Shown here piece by piece: positions 1 through 6,396 of a stretch of DNA of 6,855 bases (position 1 is its first letter; every line of letters starts with the position of its first letter). A program made the translations under genes and the position numbers. Below the pieces are notes generated by a model that was not told where the DNA came from, made no database searches, and was given only the letters and a program-made list of their open reading frames with translations. This stretch comes from an uncultured Eubacteriales bacterium (GTDB lineage Bacteria > Bacillota > Clostridia > Oscillospirales > Oscillospiraceae): assembly GCA_900552725.1 (NCBI GenBank), contig USAT01000097.1, positions 1 to 6,855 of the forward strand, written 5' to 3'.

Positions 1-54
1 GTCGCCAGCGGTGGATTTTGAGTCCACTACGTCTACCAATTCCATCACACCGGC
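1..54 (-). tRNA. tRNA-Leu(CAA), 5' part, truncated by the window edge
   Basis: Read on the minus strand from position 54, the sequence starts with a 7-nt acceptor arm (GCCGGTG), then TG, a D arm with GAATTGGTAGA in the loop, and an anticodon stem GTGGA/TCCAC closing the 7-nt loop CTCAAAA. The anticodon is CAA (plus-strand 18-20), which reads the leucine codon UUG. It continues into CGCTGGCGAC, the start of the long variable arm expected of a class II tRNA such as tRNA-Leu. The rest of the variable arm, the T arm and the 3' acceptor strand lie left of position 1, so completeness and an encoded CCA cannot be judged. It follows directly behind the COG2426 membrane-protein gene on the same strand but has its own promoter. 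Confidence 0.93.
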
Positions 55-69
55 AGATATTACCCGCAC

Positions 70-98
70 ATTATACCGTAAATGGCCGGCGATTGCAA
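70..98 (-). promoter_or_regulatory. SigA-type promoter of the tRNA-Leu gene
   Basis: On the minus strand there is TTGCAA (93-98), a 17-bp spacer and a perfect TATAAT (70-75). Transcription would begin near 63, leaving a leader of about nine bases before the mature tRNA 5' end at 54, which suits RNase P processing. The -35 box lies only about 7 bp beyond the stop codon of the upstream protein gene. Confidence 0.82.
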
Positions 99-105
99 GA
101 CAAAT

Positions 106-576
106 TTACCCGCCGAAAGCACTGACGCCCAACAGGCTCAAGCCGCCCATGATGGCACCGGCCAGGAGGACGCCGGCGGCGCAGGCGAGGGTGCTTTTTT
201 TGAAATCCATATCAAGCAGGCTGGCGGCAAGAGTGCCGGTCCAGGCGCCGGTGCCCGGCAGGGGTATCCCTACGAACAGCAGCAGCGCCCAGTACAGTCC
301 GCGGCCGGCTTTGGCCTGGAGCTTACGCCCGGCTTTCTCCCCTTTTTCCAGGCAAAAAGTGAAGAATTTTCCTATATACCTCCTATCTTTCCCCCATACA
401 AGCACTTTTCGTGCAAAAAAATAAATGATGGGAACCGGCAGCATATTGCCCGCGATAGCGATCAGATACGTCAGCCACAGGGGCAGATCGAAGGCCACGC
501 CGTAGGGGATCGCGCCCCGCAGCTCGATCAACGGCACCATGGAGACGAAAAAAACGATGACACAATGCTTAAACAT
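106..576 (-). CDS. Small integral membrane protein of the COG2426 / 'small multi-drug export' family (PF06695)
   Basis: The predicted protein is 156 residues and very hydrophobic, the usual size for this family. Two features identify it: PLIELRGAIPYG near residues 15-26 and GIPLPGTGAWTGTLAASLL near 103-121, the paired Pro/Gly-rich segments expected to form re-entrant loops. Further hydrophobic stretches lie near 34-60, 94-105 and 128-150, with a basic loop around 56-92. The family is labelled a multidrug exporter in databases, but it has been related structurally to DedA/VTT membrane proteins and its substrate is not established, so the export role is a label and not a demonstrated function. 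The start is set by an AAGGA ribosome site a few bases upstream. It ends in TAA at 106-108 with no hairpin terminator before the tRNA promoter, so read-through into the tRNA gene is possible. Confidence 0.88.
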   Translation of the reverse strand: MFKHCVIVFFVSMVPLIELRGAIPYGVAFDLPLWLTYLIAIAGNMLPVPIIYFFARKVLVWGKDRRYIGKFFTFCLEKGEKAGRKLQAKAGRGLYWALLLFVGIPLPGTGAWTGTLAASLLDMDFKKSTLACAAGVLLAGAIMGGLSLLGVSAFGG

Positions 577-644
577 ATACGTTCCTTCACTTTACTTCAT
601 TGTATACCTTATTGTATCCTTACTGTGCTTTTTTTGTAACTGTC

Positions 645-673
645 ATTATACCCGAAGGCGCTCTCTTTGACAA
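645..673 (-). promoter_or_regulatory. Promoter of the COG2426 membrane-protein gene
   Basis: On the minus strand, TTGTCA (668-673) and a perfect TATAAT (645-650) are separated by 17 bp. This matches a housekeeping SigA promoter. Initiation near 638 would give a 5' leader of roughly 60 nt before the start codon at 576. It stands back to back with the promoter of the phosphate-transporter gene. Confidence 0.8.
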
Positions 674-733
674 GAACCACAAGGGCTGTTTAAGAAAAAC
701 CTAAAATTTCTACCGACTTTTTTTCAGTTTCAG

Positions 734-763
734 TCGACAAATACCACCTGCACCTGTTATACT
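734..763 (+). promoter_or_regulatory. Promoter of the Na/Pi-cotransporter gene, extended -10 type
   Basis: TCGACA (734-739) and TATACT (758-763) are 18 bp apart, and TG at 755-756 makes an extended -10 element. Transcription would start near 770 and leave a leader of about 30 nt. Two adjacent TTTCAG hexamers (722-733) directly abut the -35 box and could be an activator site. I could not match them convincingly to a Pho box. Confidence 0.7.
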
Positions 764-800
764 ACCTATAAGAAGATTTTATCATGGGAGGGAATGGGCC

Positions 801-2558
801 ATGAGCGTTGCAGACGTCATATCGCTGCTGGGCGGTATCGCACTGTTTTTGTTCGGTATGTCCCTGATGGGCGAGGGCCTGAAAAAGGTCGCCGGCAGCC
901 GCCTGGAGCTGGTGCTCTACAAGCTGAGCAGCACACCGCTGAAGGGCGTACTGCTGGGCACCGGCGTCACCGCTGTGATCCAGTCCTCCTCCGCCACCTC
1001 CGTGATGGTGGTGGGCTTCGTCAACTCCGGCATGATGAAGGTGCGGCAGGCCATCGGCGTCATCATGGGCGCGATCCTGGGCACCAGCGTCACCGGGTGG
1101 ATCCTGTGCCTGAACAGCATCTCCGGCGGCAGCGGCTGGGTGGATCTGCTGTCCACCGCCACGCTGACGGGCATGTTCGCCATCGTGGGCATTCTGCTGC
1201 GGATGGTGAAGGGAAAGCCCACCCGCAAGCATCTGGGCAACATCCTGCTGGGCTTCGCGGTGCTGATGTACGGCATGACCGCCATGTCCGGCGCGGTGGC
1301 GCCCCTGAAGGAGAGCGAGGCGTTCATCGCCATCCTCACCAAGTTCTCCAACCCCCTTCTGGGTATTCTGGTGGGTCTGGCCTTTACCAGCGTGCTGCAG
1401 AGCGCCAGCGCCGCCGTGGGTATCCTGCAGGTGCTGGCCGGTACCGGCGCCATCACCTTCGAGATCGCTCTGCCCATCACCATGGGCATTGCCATCGGTG
1501 CCGCCGTGCCCGTGCTGCTGTCGGCCCTGGGCGCCAACATCAGCGGCAAGCGCACCGCCTTTGTGTACCTGCTGATCGACGTGCTGGGCGTGGTCATCTG
1601 GGCGACGCTGTTCTACGCCGCCAACGCCATCATCCATTTCCCGTTCCTGTCCACTGTCATGACCACCGTCACCGTGGCGCTGATGAACACCCTGTTCCGT
1701 CTGGCCACTGTGGTGGTGCTGACCCCCGCCATCCCCCTGATGGAGAAGTTGGTGGTGTGGCTGGTCCCCGACAAGGGCGACGATCCCCAGGCGCGGCACG
1801 ACATGGACCGCCTGGAGGAGCGCTTCCTCCAGCACCCGGCCCTGGCCATTGAGCAGAGCCGCCTGGTGACCGACTCCATGGCCGAGCACGCCCGCGCCAA
1901 CCTGCTGCGTGCCATGCACCTGCGGGAGGCGTACACCGACCGGGGCTATGAGCAGGTGGAGGAATCCGAGGAGCTCATCGACCGGTACGAGGACAAGCTG
2001 GGCACCTATCTCATGAAGCTGACGGCCCGCTCCCTGTCTCCGGAGCAGACGGAGGAGGTGGCCAAATATCTGCACACCATCTCCGACTTCGAGCGTATCT
2101 CCGACCACGCCTGCAACGTGGCCGACGTATGCCAGGAGATCGACGAGAAGAAGATCGTTTTCTCTGACAGCGCCCTTCACGAGCTGGACATGCTGGAGGC
2201 CGCCGTCACCGAGATCCTGGCCATCTCCATCGACGCCTTTACCGGCGGCGACCTGCAGATGGCCGCCCGGGTGGAGCCGCTGGAGGAGATCATCGACGGA
2301 CTGTGCGACGAGATGAAGTCCCACCATGTGGATCGCCTGCAGCAGGGCGTGTGTACCCTGAACCAGGGCTTCGTGTTCAACGACCTGCTGACCAACTACG
2401 AGCGCGTGGCCGACCACTGCTCCAACATCGCCGTGGCCGTCATCGAGGTGGAGAGCGACAGCTTCGATACCCACGAATATCTCAACAGCGTCAAGGCCAT
2501 GAAGGACGCCTCCTTCGCCCGGTACTATGACGAGTACAAGAAGAAATACACGTTCTGA
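801..2558 (+). CDS. Na/Pi-cotransporter family protein with C-terminal PhoU-like domain
   Basis: This 585-residue membrane protein belongs to the NaPi-II-like family (PF02690 twice, then a PhoU-type helical domain), the architecture of E. coli YjbB and bacterial NptA relatives. The first transport repeat carries the family signature QSSSATS at residues 61-67; the second, inverted repeat carries the matching QSASA at 200-204. Hydrophobic segments run to about residue 322. The cytoplasmic tail (about 335-585) has two PhoU-like acidic metal-binding motifs: DFERISDHACN near 429-439 and NYERVADHCSN near 532-542. The expected role is sodium-coupled phosphate movement across the inner membrane, with the tail probably sensing or gating. 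Direction (uptake or release) cannot be told from sequence. A GGAGG site (787-791), 9 bp before ATG 801, decides the start; nearby ATGs at 784 and 794 are out of frame. It is monocistronic, ending at a strong terminator. Confidence 0.93.
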   Translation: MSVADVISLLGGIALFLFGMSLMGEGLKKVAGSRLELVLYKLSSTPLKGVLLGTGVTAVIQSSSATSVMVVGFVNSGMMKVRQAIGVIMGAILGTSVTGWILCLNSISGGSGWVDLLSTATLTGMFAIVGILLRMVKGKPTRKHLGNILLGFAVLMYGMTAMSGAVAPLKESEAFIAILTKFSNPLLGILVGLAFTSVLQSASAAVGILQVLAGTGAITFEIALPITMGIAIGAAVPVLLSALGANISGKRTAFVYLLIDVLGVVIWATLFYAANAIIHFPFLSTVMTTVTVALMNTLFRLATVVVLTPAIPLMEKLVVWLVPDKGDDPQARHDMDRLEERFLQHPALAIEQSRLVTDSMAEHARANLLRAMHLREAYTDRGYEQVEESEELIDRYEDKLGTYLMKLTARSLSPEQTEEVAKYLHTISDFERISDHACNVADVCQEIDEKKIVFSDSALHELDMLEAAVTEILAISIDAFTGGDLQMAARVEPLEEIIDGLCDEMKSHHVDRLQQGVCTLNQGFVFNDLLTNYERVADHCSNIAVAVIEVESDSFDTHEYLNSVKAMKDASFARYYDEYKKKYTF

Positions 2559-2562
2559 GTAT

Positions 2563-2602
2563 AAAAAAGCACCGTATGGCCGATGCCATACGGTGCTTTT
2601 TT
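2563..2602. terminator. Bidirectional intrinsic terminator between convergent genes
   Basis: An exact 18-bp inverted repeat (2563-2580 and 2585-2602) encloses a 4-nt CGAT loop. It has six A at one end and six T at the other, so each strand gives a GC-containing hairpin followed by a U tract. It starts 5 bp after the stop of the plus-strand Na/Pi gene and ends 8 bp before the stop of the minus-strand EamA gene, and so can terminate both. Confidence 0.95.
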
Positions 2603-2610
2603 ATGTTCTA

Positions 2611-3504
2611 TTACTCCGCTTTGGGCTTGTCCTCTTTGTACGCCACGATGACGCCCGCCGTGATCAGCACCGCGCCGATGATGCTCATGACAGAGATGGG
2701 CTCACCCAGCAGCAGCCAGCCCACGAACACCGTCACAAAGGGGGAGGCGTACAGGTAGTTGTTGGTGACCACCACGCCCAGCGCCTTGAAGGCGATGTTC
2801 CAGATGGCGAAGCACACGGCGTTGCCCATCACGCCCAGAAACAGCCAGCTGACCAGCACCTTCACGTCGGTGAACAGCGGCGTCAGGACGGGCATGCCGT
2901 CGGTCAGCAGCATCAGGGGCACGGCGGTGAGGAACGCCCACAGGAACACCCGGCGGGTGACGATGAAGTTATCGTACTGCTCGGTATACTTCTTGATGAG
3001 GATGGAGTACACCGCCCACATCAGCGCCGCCGCCAGGGCCAGCAGATCGCCCACCGGGCTGAGGTGGAAGGAGAGCTGGCCGTTGAGCACCACCAGCACC
3101 ACGCCGGCGATGGCGATGACCGCGCCGATGTACACATACTTGCCCAGACGCTCGTTGCTCCGGCTGAACAGCTGGGCCAGCAGCACCGTCAGGATGGGGC
3201 TCAGCGCCACCAGGATGCTGACGTTGGCGGCGTAGGTGTGATCCAGCGCCGTATTCTGCAGATAGAAGTAAAAGCTGCCGCCGGTGATGCCGATGAGGAT
3301 GAACATCAGCTCATCCTTCCAGGGCAGCTTCATGGTACGGGGCCGCAGGATCCACAGCGTGATATACGCCAGGCCCATCCGCAGGGGGATGATCTGGATG
3401 GGGGTGAAGTACACCAGCAGATTCTTGGTCAGCACAAAGCAGCTGCCCCATACCAATATGGTGATGATGGCGAAGATGTGGCCCATCACTTTTGATTTTT
3501 CCAT
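2611..3504 (-). CDS. EamA-family (drug/metabolite transporter superfamily) permease
   Basis: This 297-residue protein has about ten hydrophobic segments arranged as two EamA (PF00892) halves, roughly residues 8-140 and 152-288. Recognisable features are the N-terminal ITILVWGSCFVLTK, the end of the first half (IAIAGVVLVVLNG), a second-half opening of the GDLLALAAALMWAVYSI type, and the LLLGEP motif near 264-269 that typically precedes the last helices. The family exports or imports small metabolites (amino acids, sugars, nucleotide-like compounds). Nothing here shows the substrate, and 'drug' should not be read as demonstrated. The start at 3504 is chosen because AGGAGG (plus-strand 3513-3518) lies 8 bp upstream. 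An in-frame upstream start at 3678 would add 58 residues of non-family sequence read through the promoter region. It is transcribed divergently from the nucleotidyltransferase gene and shares the downstream terminator. Confidence 0.93.
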   Translation of the reverse strand: MEKSKVMGHIFAIITILVWGSCFVLTKNLLVYFTPIQIIPLRMGLAYITLWILRPRTMKLPWKDELMFILIGITGGSFYFYLQNTALDHTYAANVSILVALSPILTVLLAQLFSRSNERLGKYVYIGAVIAIAGVVLVVLNGQLSFHLSPVGDLLALAAALMWAVYSILIKKYTEQYDNFIVTRRVFLWAFLTAVPLMLLTDGMPVLTPLFTDVKVLVSWLFLGVMGNAVCFAIWNIAFKALGVVVTNNYLYASPFVTVFVGWLLLGEPISVMSIIGAVLITAGVIVAYKEDKPKAE

Positions 3505-3541
3505 GGGAAACGCCTCCTGAGATATTTTTTCACAACATTTT

Positions 3542-3570
3542 ATTATAAAGGAAACACCGCCCGAAATCCA
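3542..3570 (-). promoter_or_regulatory. Probable promoter of the EamA transporter gene
   Basis: A perfect TATAAT lies on the minus strand at 3542-3547. The hexamer 17 bp upstream (3565-3570, TGGATT) is a poor -35, so this promoter may need an activator. Initiation near 3535 gives a leader of about 30 nt containing the AGGAGG site. Confidence 0.5.
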
Positions 3571-3584
3571 GAGAAAAATACAGG

Positions 3585-3633
3585 TTTCCCGAAAATTTTT
3601 CCGTTCAAAAGGCGGTTGCCCTTTCCCGGGAAA
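3585..3633. promoter_or_regulatory. Operator-like palindromes in the divergent promoter region
   Basis: A perfect 12-bp palindrome TTTCCCGGGAAA (3622-3633) fills the spacer of the nucleotidyltransferase promoter, starting right after its -35 box. A near copy, TTTCCCGAAAA (3585-3595), lies 37 bp to the left, upstream of the EamA promoter. Two sites of the same sequence between divergent genes are what a shared repressor site would look like. The regulator is unknown and no regulator gene is in the window. Confidence 0.4.
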
Positions 3634-3644
3634 CGTGGTATCAT
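3616..3644 (+). promoter_or_regulatory. Promoter of the nucleotidyltransferase gene, extended -10 type
   Basis: TTGCCC (3616-3621) and TATCAT (3639-3644) are 17 bp apart, with TG at 3636-3637 forming an extended -10. The start would be near 3651, giving a leader of about 30 nt that contains AGGAGG at 3666-3671. Confidence 0.68.
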
Positions 3645-3680
3645 AGAAAAGGAACAATTTCCGCGAGGAGGAAAACAACT

Positions 3681-4601
3681 ATGCAGCATGCGACACTGGT
3701 GATCATGGCGGCCGGTATGGGCTCCCGCTACGGCGGCAACAAGCAGGTGGACGGCGTGGGGCCTCACGGCGAGATCCTGATGAACTACGGCATCTATGAC
3801 GCGGCACGGGCCGGTTTTGACAAGGTGGTGTTCGTCATCAAGCCGGAGATCCGGGACCTGATCCACCGCCTGGCAGGCGACGCGCTGGAGACGCTCCACA
3901 CCCCCGATGGCCGCAAGGTGGAATTCTGCTATGCTGAGCAGACCTTCGACTCCGTGCCGGACTTCTATCACATCCCGGAGGAGCGCACCAAGCCCTTTGG
4001 CACGACCCACGCGGTGCTGTGTACCCGGGACTATGTCCACGAGCCCTTCTGCGTCATCAACGCCGACGACTATTACGGCGTGGACGCCTACCGCACCATG
4101 TACGAGGCGCTTCAGACCCTGCCGGAGCGGGGCAAGGCCGTCATGGTGGGCTATCTTCTGAAAAACACCGTCAGCAAATACGGCACCGTCACCCGGGGCG
4201 TATGCCACACGGCGGACGGCAGGCTGACCGATATCCGCGAGACCATGAAGATCCAGCAGTTCCCCGACGGCAGCATCGCCGACATGGCGGACGGCACCCG
4301 CCGGGATCTGGACGGCGACAGCGTGGTGTCCATGAACTTCTGGGGCTTCTCCCCTGCTATTTATGAGGACATGGAGCAGTATTTCCACGATTTCCTCCGC
4401 CATGTGGGGGACGACATCAAGGCCGAGTGCCTGCTGCCCGCCATGGTGGGCGACCTGATGGACAAGGGGCAGCTGACGGTCTCGGTGCTGCACTCCGCCG
4501 ACCAGTGGTTCGGCATGACCTATCACGAGGACCGGCCCCGTGTGGCGGCGGCTCTGCAGAAGCTCCACGACGAGGGCGTGTATCCCGACAAGCTGGCGTG
4601 A
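3681..4601 (+). CDS. Sugar-phosphate-type nucleotidyltransferase (NTP_transferase fold), substrate unknown
   Basis: The 306-residue soluble protein starts with a nucleotide-binding loop, MAAGMGSRYGGNKQ (9-22), a variant of the GxGxR...K signature of NDP-sugar pyrophosphorylases. FGTTHAVL (106-113) corresponds to the conserved LGTAxA segment, and INADDYYG (126-133) supplies the acidic residues expected to bind the catalytic metal. Later motifs are MNFWGFSP (218-225) and WFGMTYHEDRP (276-286). The predicted reaction is transfer of a nucleotidyl group from an NTP to a phosphorylated sugar or similar alcohol, releasing pyrophosphate. The exact substrate cannot be read from sequence. Relatives are often found beside small-molecule kinases, but none is adjacent here. 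The length (about 300) fits single-domain members without the C-terminal beta-helix of GlmU or GlgC. AGGAGG (3666-3671) 9 bp before ATG sets the start. It is monocistronic, with its own promoter and terminator. Confidence 0.85.
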   Translation: MQHATLVIMAAGMGSRYGGNKQVDGVGPHGEILMNYGIYDAARAGFDKVVFVIKPEIRDLIHRLAGDALETLHTPDGRKVEFCYAEQTFDSVPDFYHIPEERTKPFGTTHAVLCTRDYVHEPFCVINADDYYGVDAYRTMYEALQTLPERGKAVMVGYLLKNTVSKYGTVTRGVCHTADGRLTDIRETMKIQQFPDGSIADMADGTRRDLDGDSVVSMNFWGFSPAIYEDMEQYFHDFLRHVGDDIKAECLLPAMVGDLMDKGQLTVSVLHSADQWFGMTYHEDRPRVAAALQKLHDEGVYPDKLA

Positions 4602-4605
4602 CGAA

Positions 4606-4649
4606 GCATAAAAAGATCACCTGCCGCAAGGCGGGTGATCTTTTTATGC
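4606..4649 (+). terminator. Intrinsic terminator of the nucleotidyltransferase gene
   Basis: A 20-bp stem (4606-4625 with 4630-4649, one G-U wobble) closes a GCAA tetraloop and runs into a five-base U tract. It begins 4 bp after the stop codon. The matching A tract on the other side gives it a bidirectional form, although no convergent gene is present. Confidence 0.94.
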
Positions 4650-4685
4650 GTGAAAAGATAAGAGAGAATAGTGAAAAACTGCGGT

Positions 4686-4704
4686 ATGCCGCCGTGGGCG
4701 GCAT
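4686..4704. other. Short GC-rich stem-loop of unknown role
   Basis: ATGCCGCC (4686-4693) and GGCGGCAT (4697-4704) form a perfect 8-bp stem with a 3-nt GTG loop. It has no U tract, lies 37 bp past the terminator and well upstream of the citrate synthase promoter, so it is not an obvious part of either transcript. Confidence 0.5.
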
Positions 4705-4742
4705 GAATTGAAATGATTCTATCTGTATCGGGCTTTCTTATA

Positions 4743-4840
4743 TGCAAGTTTCTATGTCGCAACATTCATTTTTTTGCGTTTGACGAAATTTTCACATTGT
4801 TCTGTGTGTAAAAATGAATCTTACAAAATTTATACTTGCA
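4743..4840. repeat. Large imperfect inverted repeat upstream of citrate synthase
   Basis: Arms of 31 bp share a single axis: TGCAAGT (4743-4749) pairs with ACTTGCA (4834-4840) and ATTCATTTTT (4764-4773) with AAAAATGAAT (4810-4819). Between these blocks 7 of 14 positions also match, giving 24 of 31 overall. The right arm overlaps the -35 box of the citrate synthase promoter. As plus-strand RNA, several inner mismatches become G-U pairs. Confidence 0.55.
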
Positions 4841-4864
4841 AAATCGAAATGACAGGTTTATAAT
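4836..4864 (+). promoter_or_regulatory. Promoter of the citrate synthase gene
   Basis: TTGCAA (4836-4841) and a perfect TATAAT (4859-4864) are 17 bp apart, the same hexamers and spacing as the tRNA promoter at the left edge. The start would be near 4871, giving a leader of about 50 nt. This leader contains a small GC hairpin (GCGCC 4882-4886 with GGCGC 4892-4896) just before the ribosome site. The upstream DNA is AT-rich. Confidence 0.82.
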
Positions 4865-4920
4865 GGGATCGTATTTGAGGGGCGCCTGCGGGGCGCGGCT
4901 ATAGAAAGGAGCACACCATC

Positions 4921-6303
4921 ATGAGCAACAGCAGCGGAACACTGGAAAAATTTGCAGGCTCCCTGAGCCAGCTGATCCGAAAAGAATACGCCATCGGTGA
5001 GGAATTCTACCGGGGCGATGTGAAGCGCGGCCTGCGCAACAGCGACGGCACCGGCGTACTGGCCGGCGTGTCCAAGGTAGGCAGCGTGCAGGGCTATTTC
5101 ATCCAGGACGGCCAGCGGATCCCCAAGCCCGGCCAGCTCTACTACCGCGGCATCGAGCTGAACGAGATCGTGGAGGCCCATCGGAAGGCGGGCACCTTCG
5201 GCTATGAGGAGGTGGCGTACCTGCTTCTGTTCGGCTATCTGCCCTCCCAGTCGGAGCTGACCAGCTTCAACGAGATCATGAACCGGGCCCGGAAGCTGCC
5301 CGACGGCTTTACCGAGGACATGATCATGCGGCACCCCAGCCGGAACATCATGAACAAGCTGGCCCGCAGCGTGCTGGCCCTGTACTCCTATGACGACAAT
5401 CCGGACGACACGTCCATCGAGAATATGCTGCTGCAATCCATCAAGCTGGTGGGCTGCTTCCCCTCCATCGTGGCCAACGCCTACGCGGTGAAGCGCCACT
5501 ATTTTCAGGGGGATTCCCTGCACATCCACTTCCCGGTGGACGATCTGTCCACGGCGGAGAACTTCCTGCGGATGATCCGTCCCGACAAGCAGTACACCGA
5601 GGAGGAGGCCCATCTGCTGGACATGATGCTGATGGTCCACGCCGAGCACGGCGGCGGCAACAACTCCACCTTCGTCTGCCGCGCCATGTCCTCCAGCGGC
5701 ACGGATACCTACAGCGCCATCGCGGGCGCGGTGGGCTCCCTGAAGGGCCCGCTGCACGGCGGTGCCAACGCCAAGGTCATGGAGATGTTCCAGTACGTCA
5801 AGGAGAACGTGGATCCCCACGATGACGGCTCCATCCGTGATTACCTGAACAAGCTGCTGGACGGCGAGGCCGGTGACCGCTCCGGCAAGATTTACGGCCT
5901 GGGTCACGCGGTGTACACCATCTCCGATCCCCGGGCGGTACTGCTGAAGAAGTATGCCCAGCACATGGCGGAGATCAAGGGCTATGCCGACGACTTCGCC
6001 CTGCTGCAGAAGGTGGAGGAGCTGGGCATCCCCCTGGTGCAGGAGCGCCGCCACAGCGACACACCCATGTGCGCCAACGTGGACATGTACTCCGGCCTGG
6101 TATACACCATGCTGGGCATCCCCGAGGATGTGTTCACCCCCCTGTTCGCCTCCGCCCGTATCGCTGGTTGGTGCGCCAACCGCATGGAGGAGGTCATCAC
6201 CTGCCACCGGATCATGCGTCCCGCCTACCGCGCCGTGACCATCAAGGATCACTATGTGCCCATCAAGCAGCGCATCGGAAAGCTGGTCACGCCGGAGGCG
6301 TGA
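4921..6303 (+). CDS. gltA: Citrate synthase (citrate/2-methylcitrate synthase family)
   Basis: The enzyme condenses oxaloacetate and acetyl-CoA to citrate and CoA in the cytoplasm, the entry step to the TCA cycle or, in anaerobes, to glutamate synthesis through 2-oxoglutarate. By alignment from memory with E. coli GltA, the catalytic set is intact: His279 in GPLHGGAN, His329 in GLGHAVY and Asp388 in NVDMYSG. The substrate-binding residues His243, Arg338 (DPR), Arg413 (SARIAGW) and Arg433 (IMRP) are also present. At 460 residues it is longer than typical enzymes, with extra N-terminal sequence (1-50) and a longer stretch between the two histidines. The longer form is one I associate with clostridial enzymes. 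A 2-methylcitrate role cannot be excluded. AAAGGAG (4905-4911) 9 bp upstream fixes the start. No aconitase or isocitrate dehydrogenase gene is nearby, so it stands alone; its transcript may end in the hairpins that follow. Confidence 0.95.
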   Translation: MSNSSGTLEKFAGSLSQLIRKEYAIGEEFYRGDVKRGLRNSDGTGVLAGVSKVGSVQGYFIQDGQRIPKPGQLYYRGIELNEIVEAHRKAGTFGYEEVAYLLLFGYLPSQSELTSFNEIMNRARKLPDGFTEDMIMRHPSRNIMNKLARSVLALYSYDDNPDDTSIENMLLQSIKLVGCFPSIVANAYAVKRHYFQGDSLHIHFPVDDLSTAENFLRMIRPDKQYTEEEAHLLDMMLMVHAEHGGGNNSTFVCRAMSSSGTDTYSAIAGAVGSLKGPLHGGANAKVMEMFQYVKENVDPHDDGSIRDYLNKLLDGEAGDRSGKIYGLGHAVYTISDPRAVLLKKYAQHMAEIKGYADDFALLQKVEELGIPLVQERRHSDTPMCANVDMYSGLVYTMLGIPEDVFTPLFASARIAGWCANRMEEVITCHRIMRPAYRAVTIKDHYVPIKQRIGKLVTPEA

Positions 6304-6318
6304 GGGAAACCGGCATAG

Positions 6319-6360
6319 TTTCGATAAAGCCTTGTGGGGGCGGGGTTCTCCCCCGCCCTC
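6319..6360 (+). repeat. Intergenic hairpin repeat, copy 1, in the citrate synthase 3' region
   Basis: The box TTTCGATAAA (6319-6328) and a 5-bp gap precede GTGGGGGCGG. A hairpin follows: 6336-6345 pairs with 6351-6360 around a 5-nt loop, with one G-U pair. It starts 33 bp behind the stop codon and has no U tract, so it may stabilise the 3' end or aid termination without being a classic terminator. It matches the copy at 6769-6810 in layout. Confidence 0.6.
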
Positions 6361-6396
6361 TGTCTATCTCCGCGACACCGATAGCGCAGGGGCATT

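Noticed and set aside
82..639. Plus-strand frame opposite the COG2426 gene and through the tRNA promoter.
   Set aside because: Shadow of the minus-strand membrane protein; the translation shows no domain.
762..2474. Long open frame antisense to the Na/Pi-cotransporter gene (about 570 codons).
   Set aside because: The translation is low-complexity, rich in His, Gln and Gly, and resembles no family. It mirrors the GC-rich third positions of the real gene and lacks a ribosome site.
3505..3678. N-terminal extension of the EamA transporter by 58 residues.
   Set aside because: The added residues are not EamA-like, the upstream start lacks a ribosome site and overlaps the neighbouring gene's leader. 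AGGAGG sits correctly before 3504.
3543..4568. Open frame antisense to the nucleotidyltransferase.
   Set aside because: No recognisable domain. It runs through the promoter region at its 3' end, and the plus-strand gene is well supported.
4858..6252. Long open frame antisense to citrate synthase (about 464 codons).
   Set aside because: Same composition artefact: His/Gly/Val-rich product with no motif, fully covered by a certain gene on the other strand.
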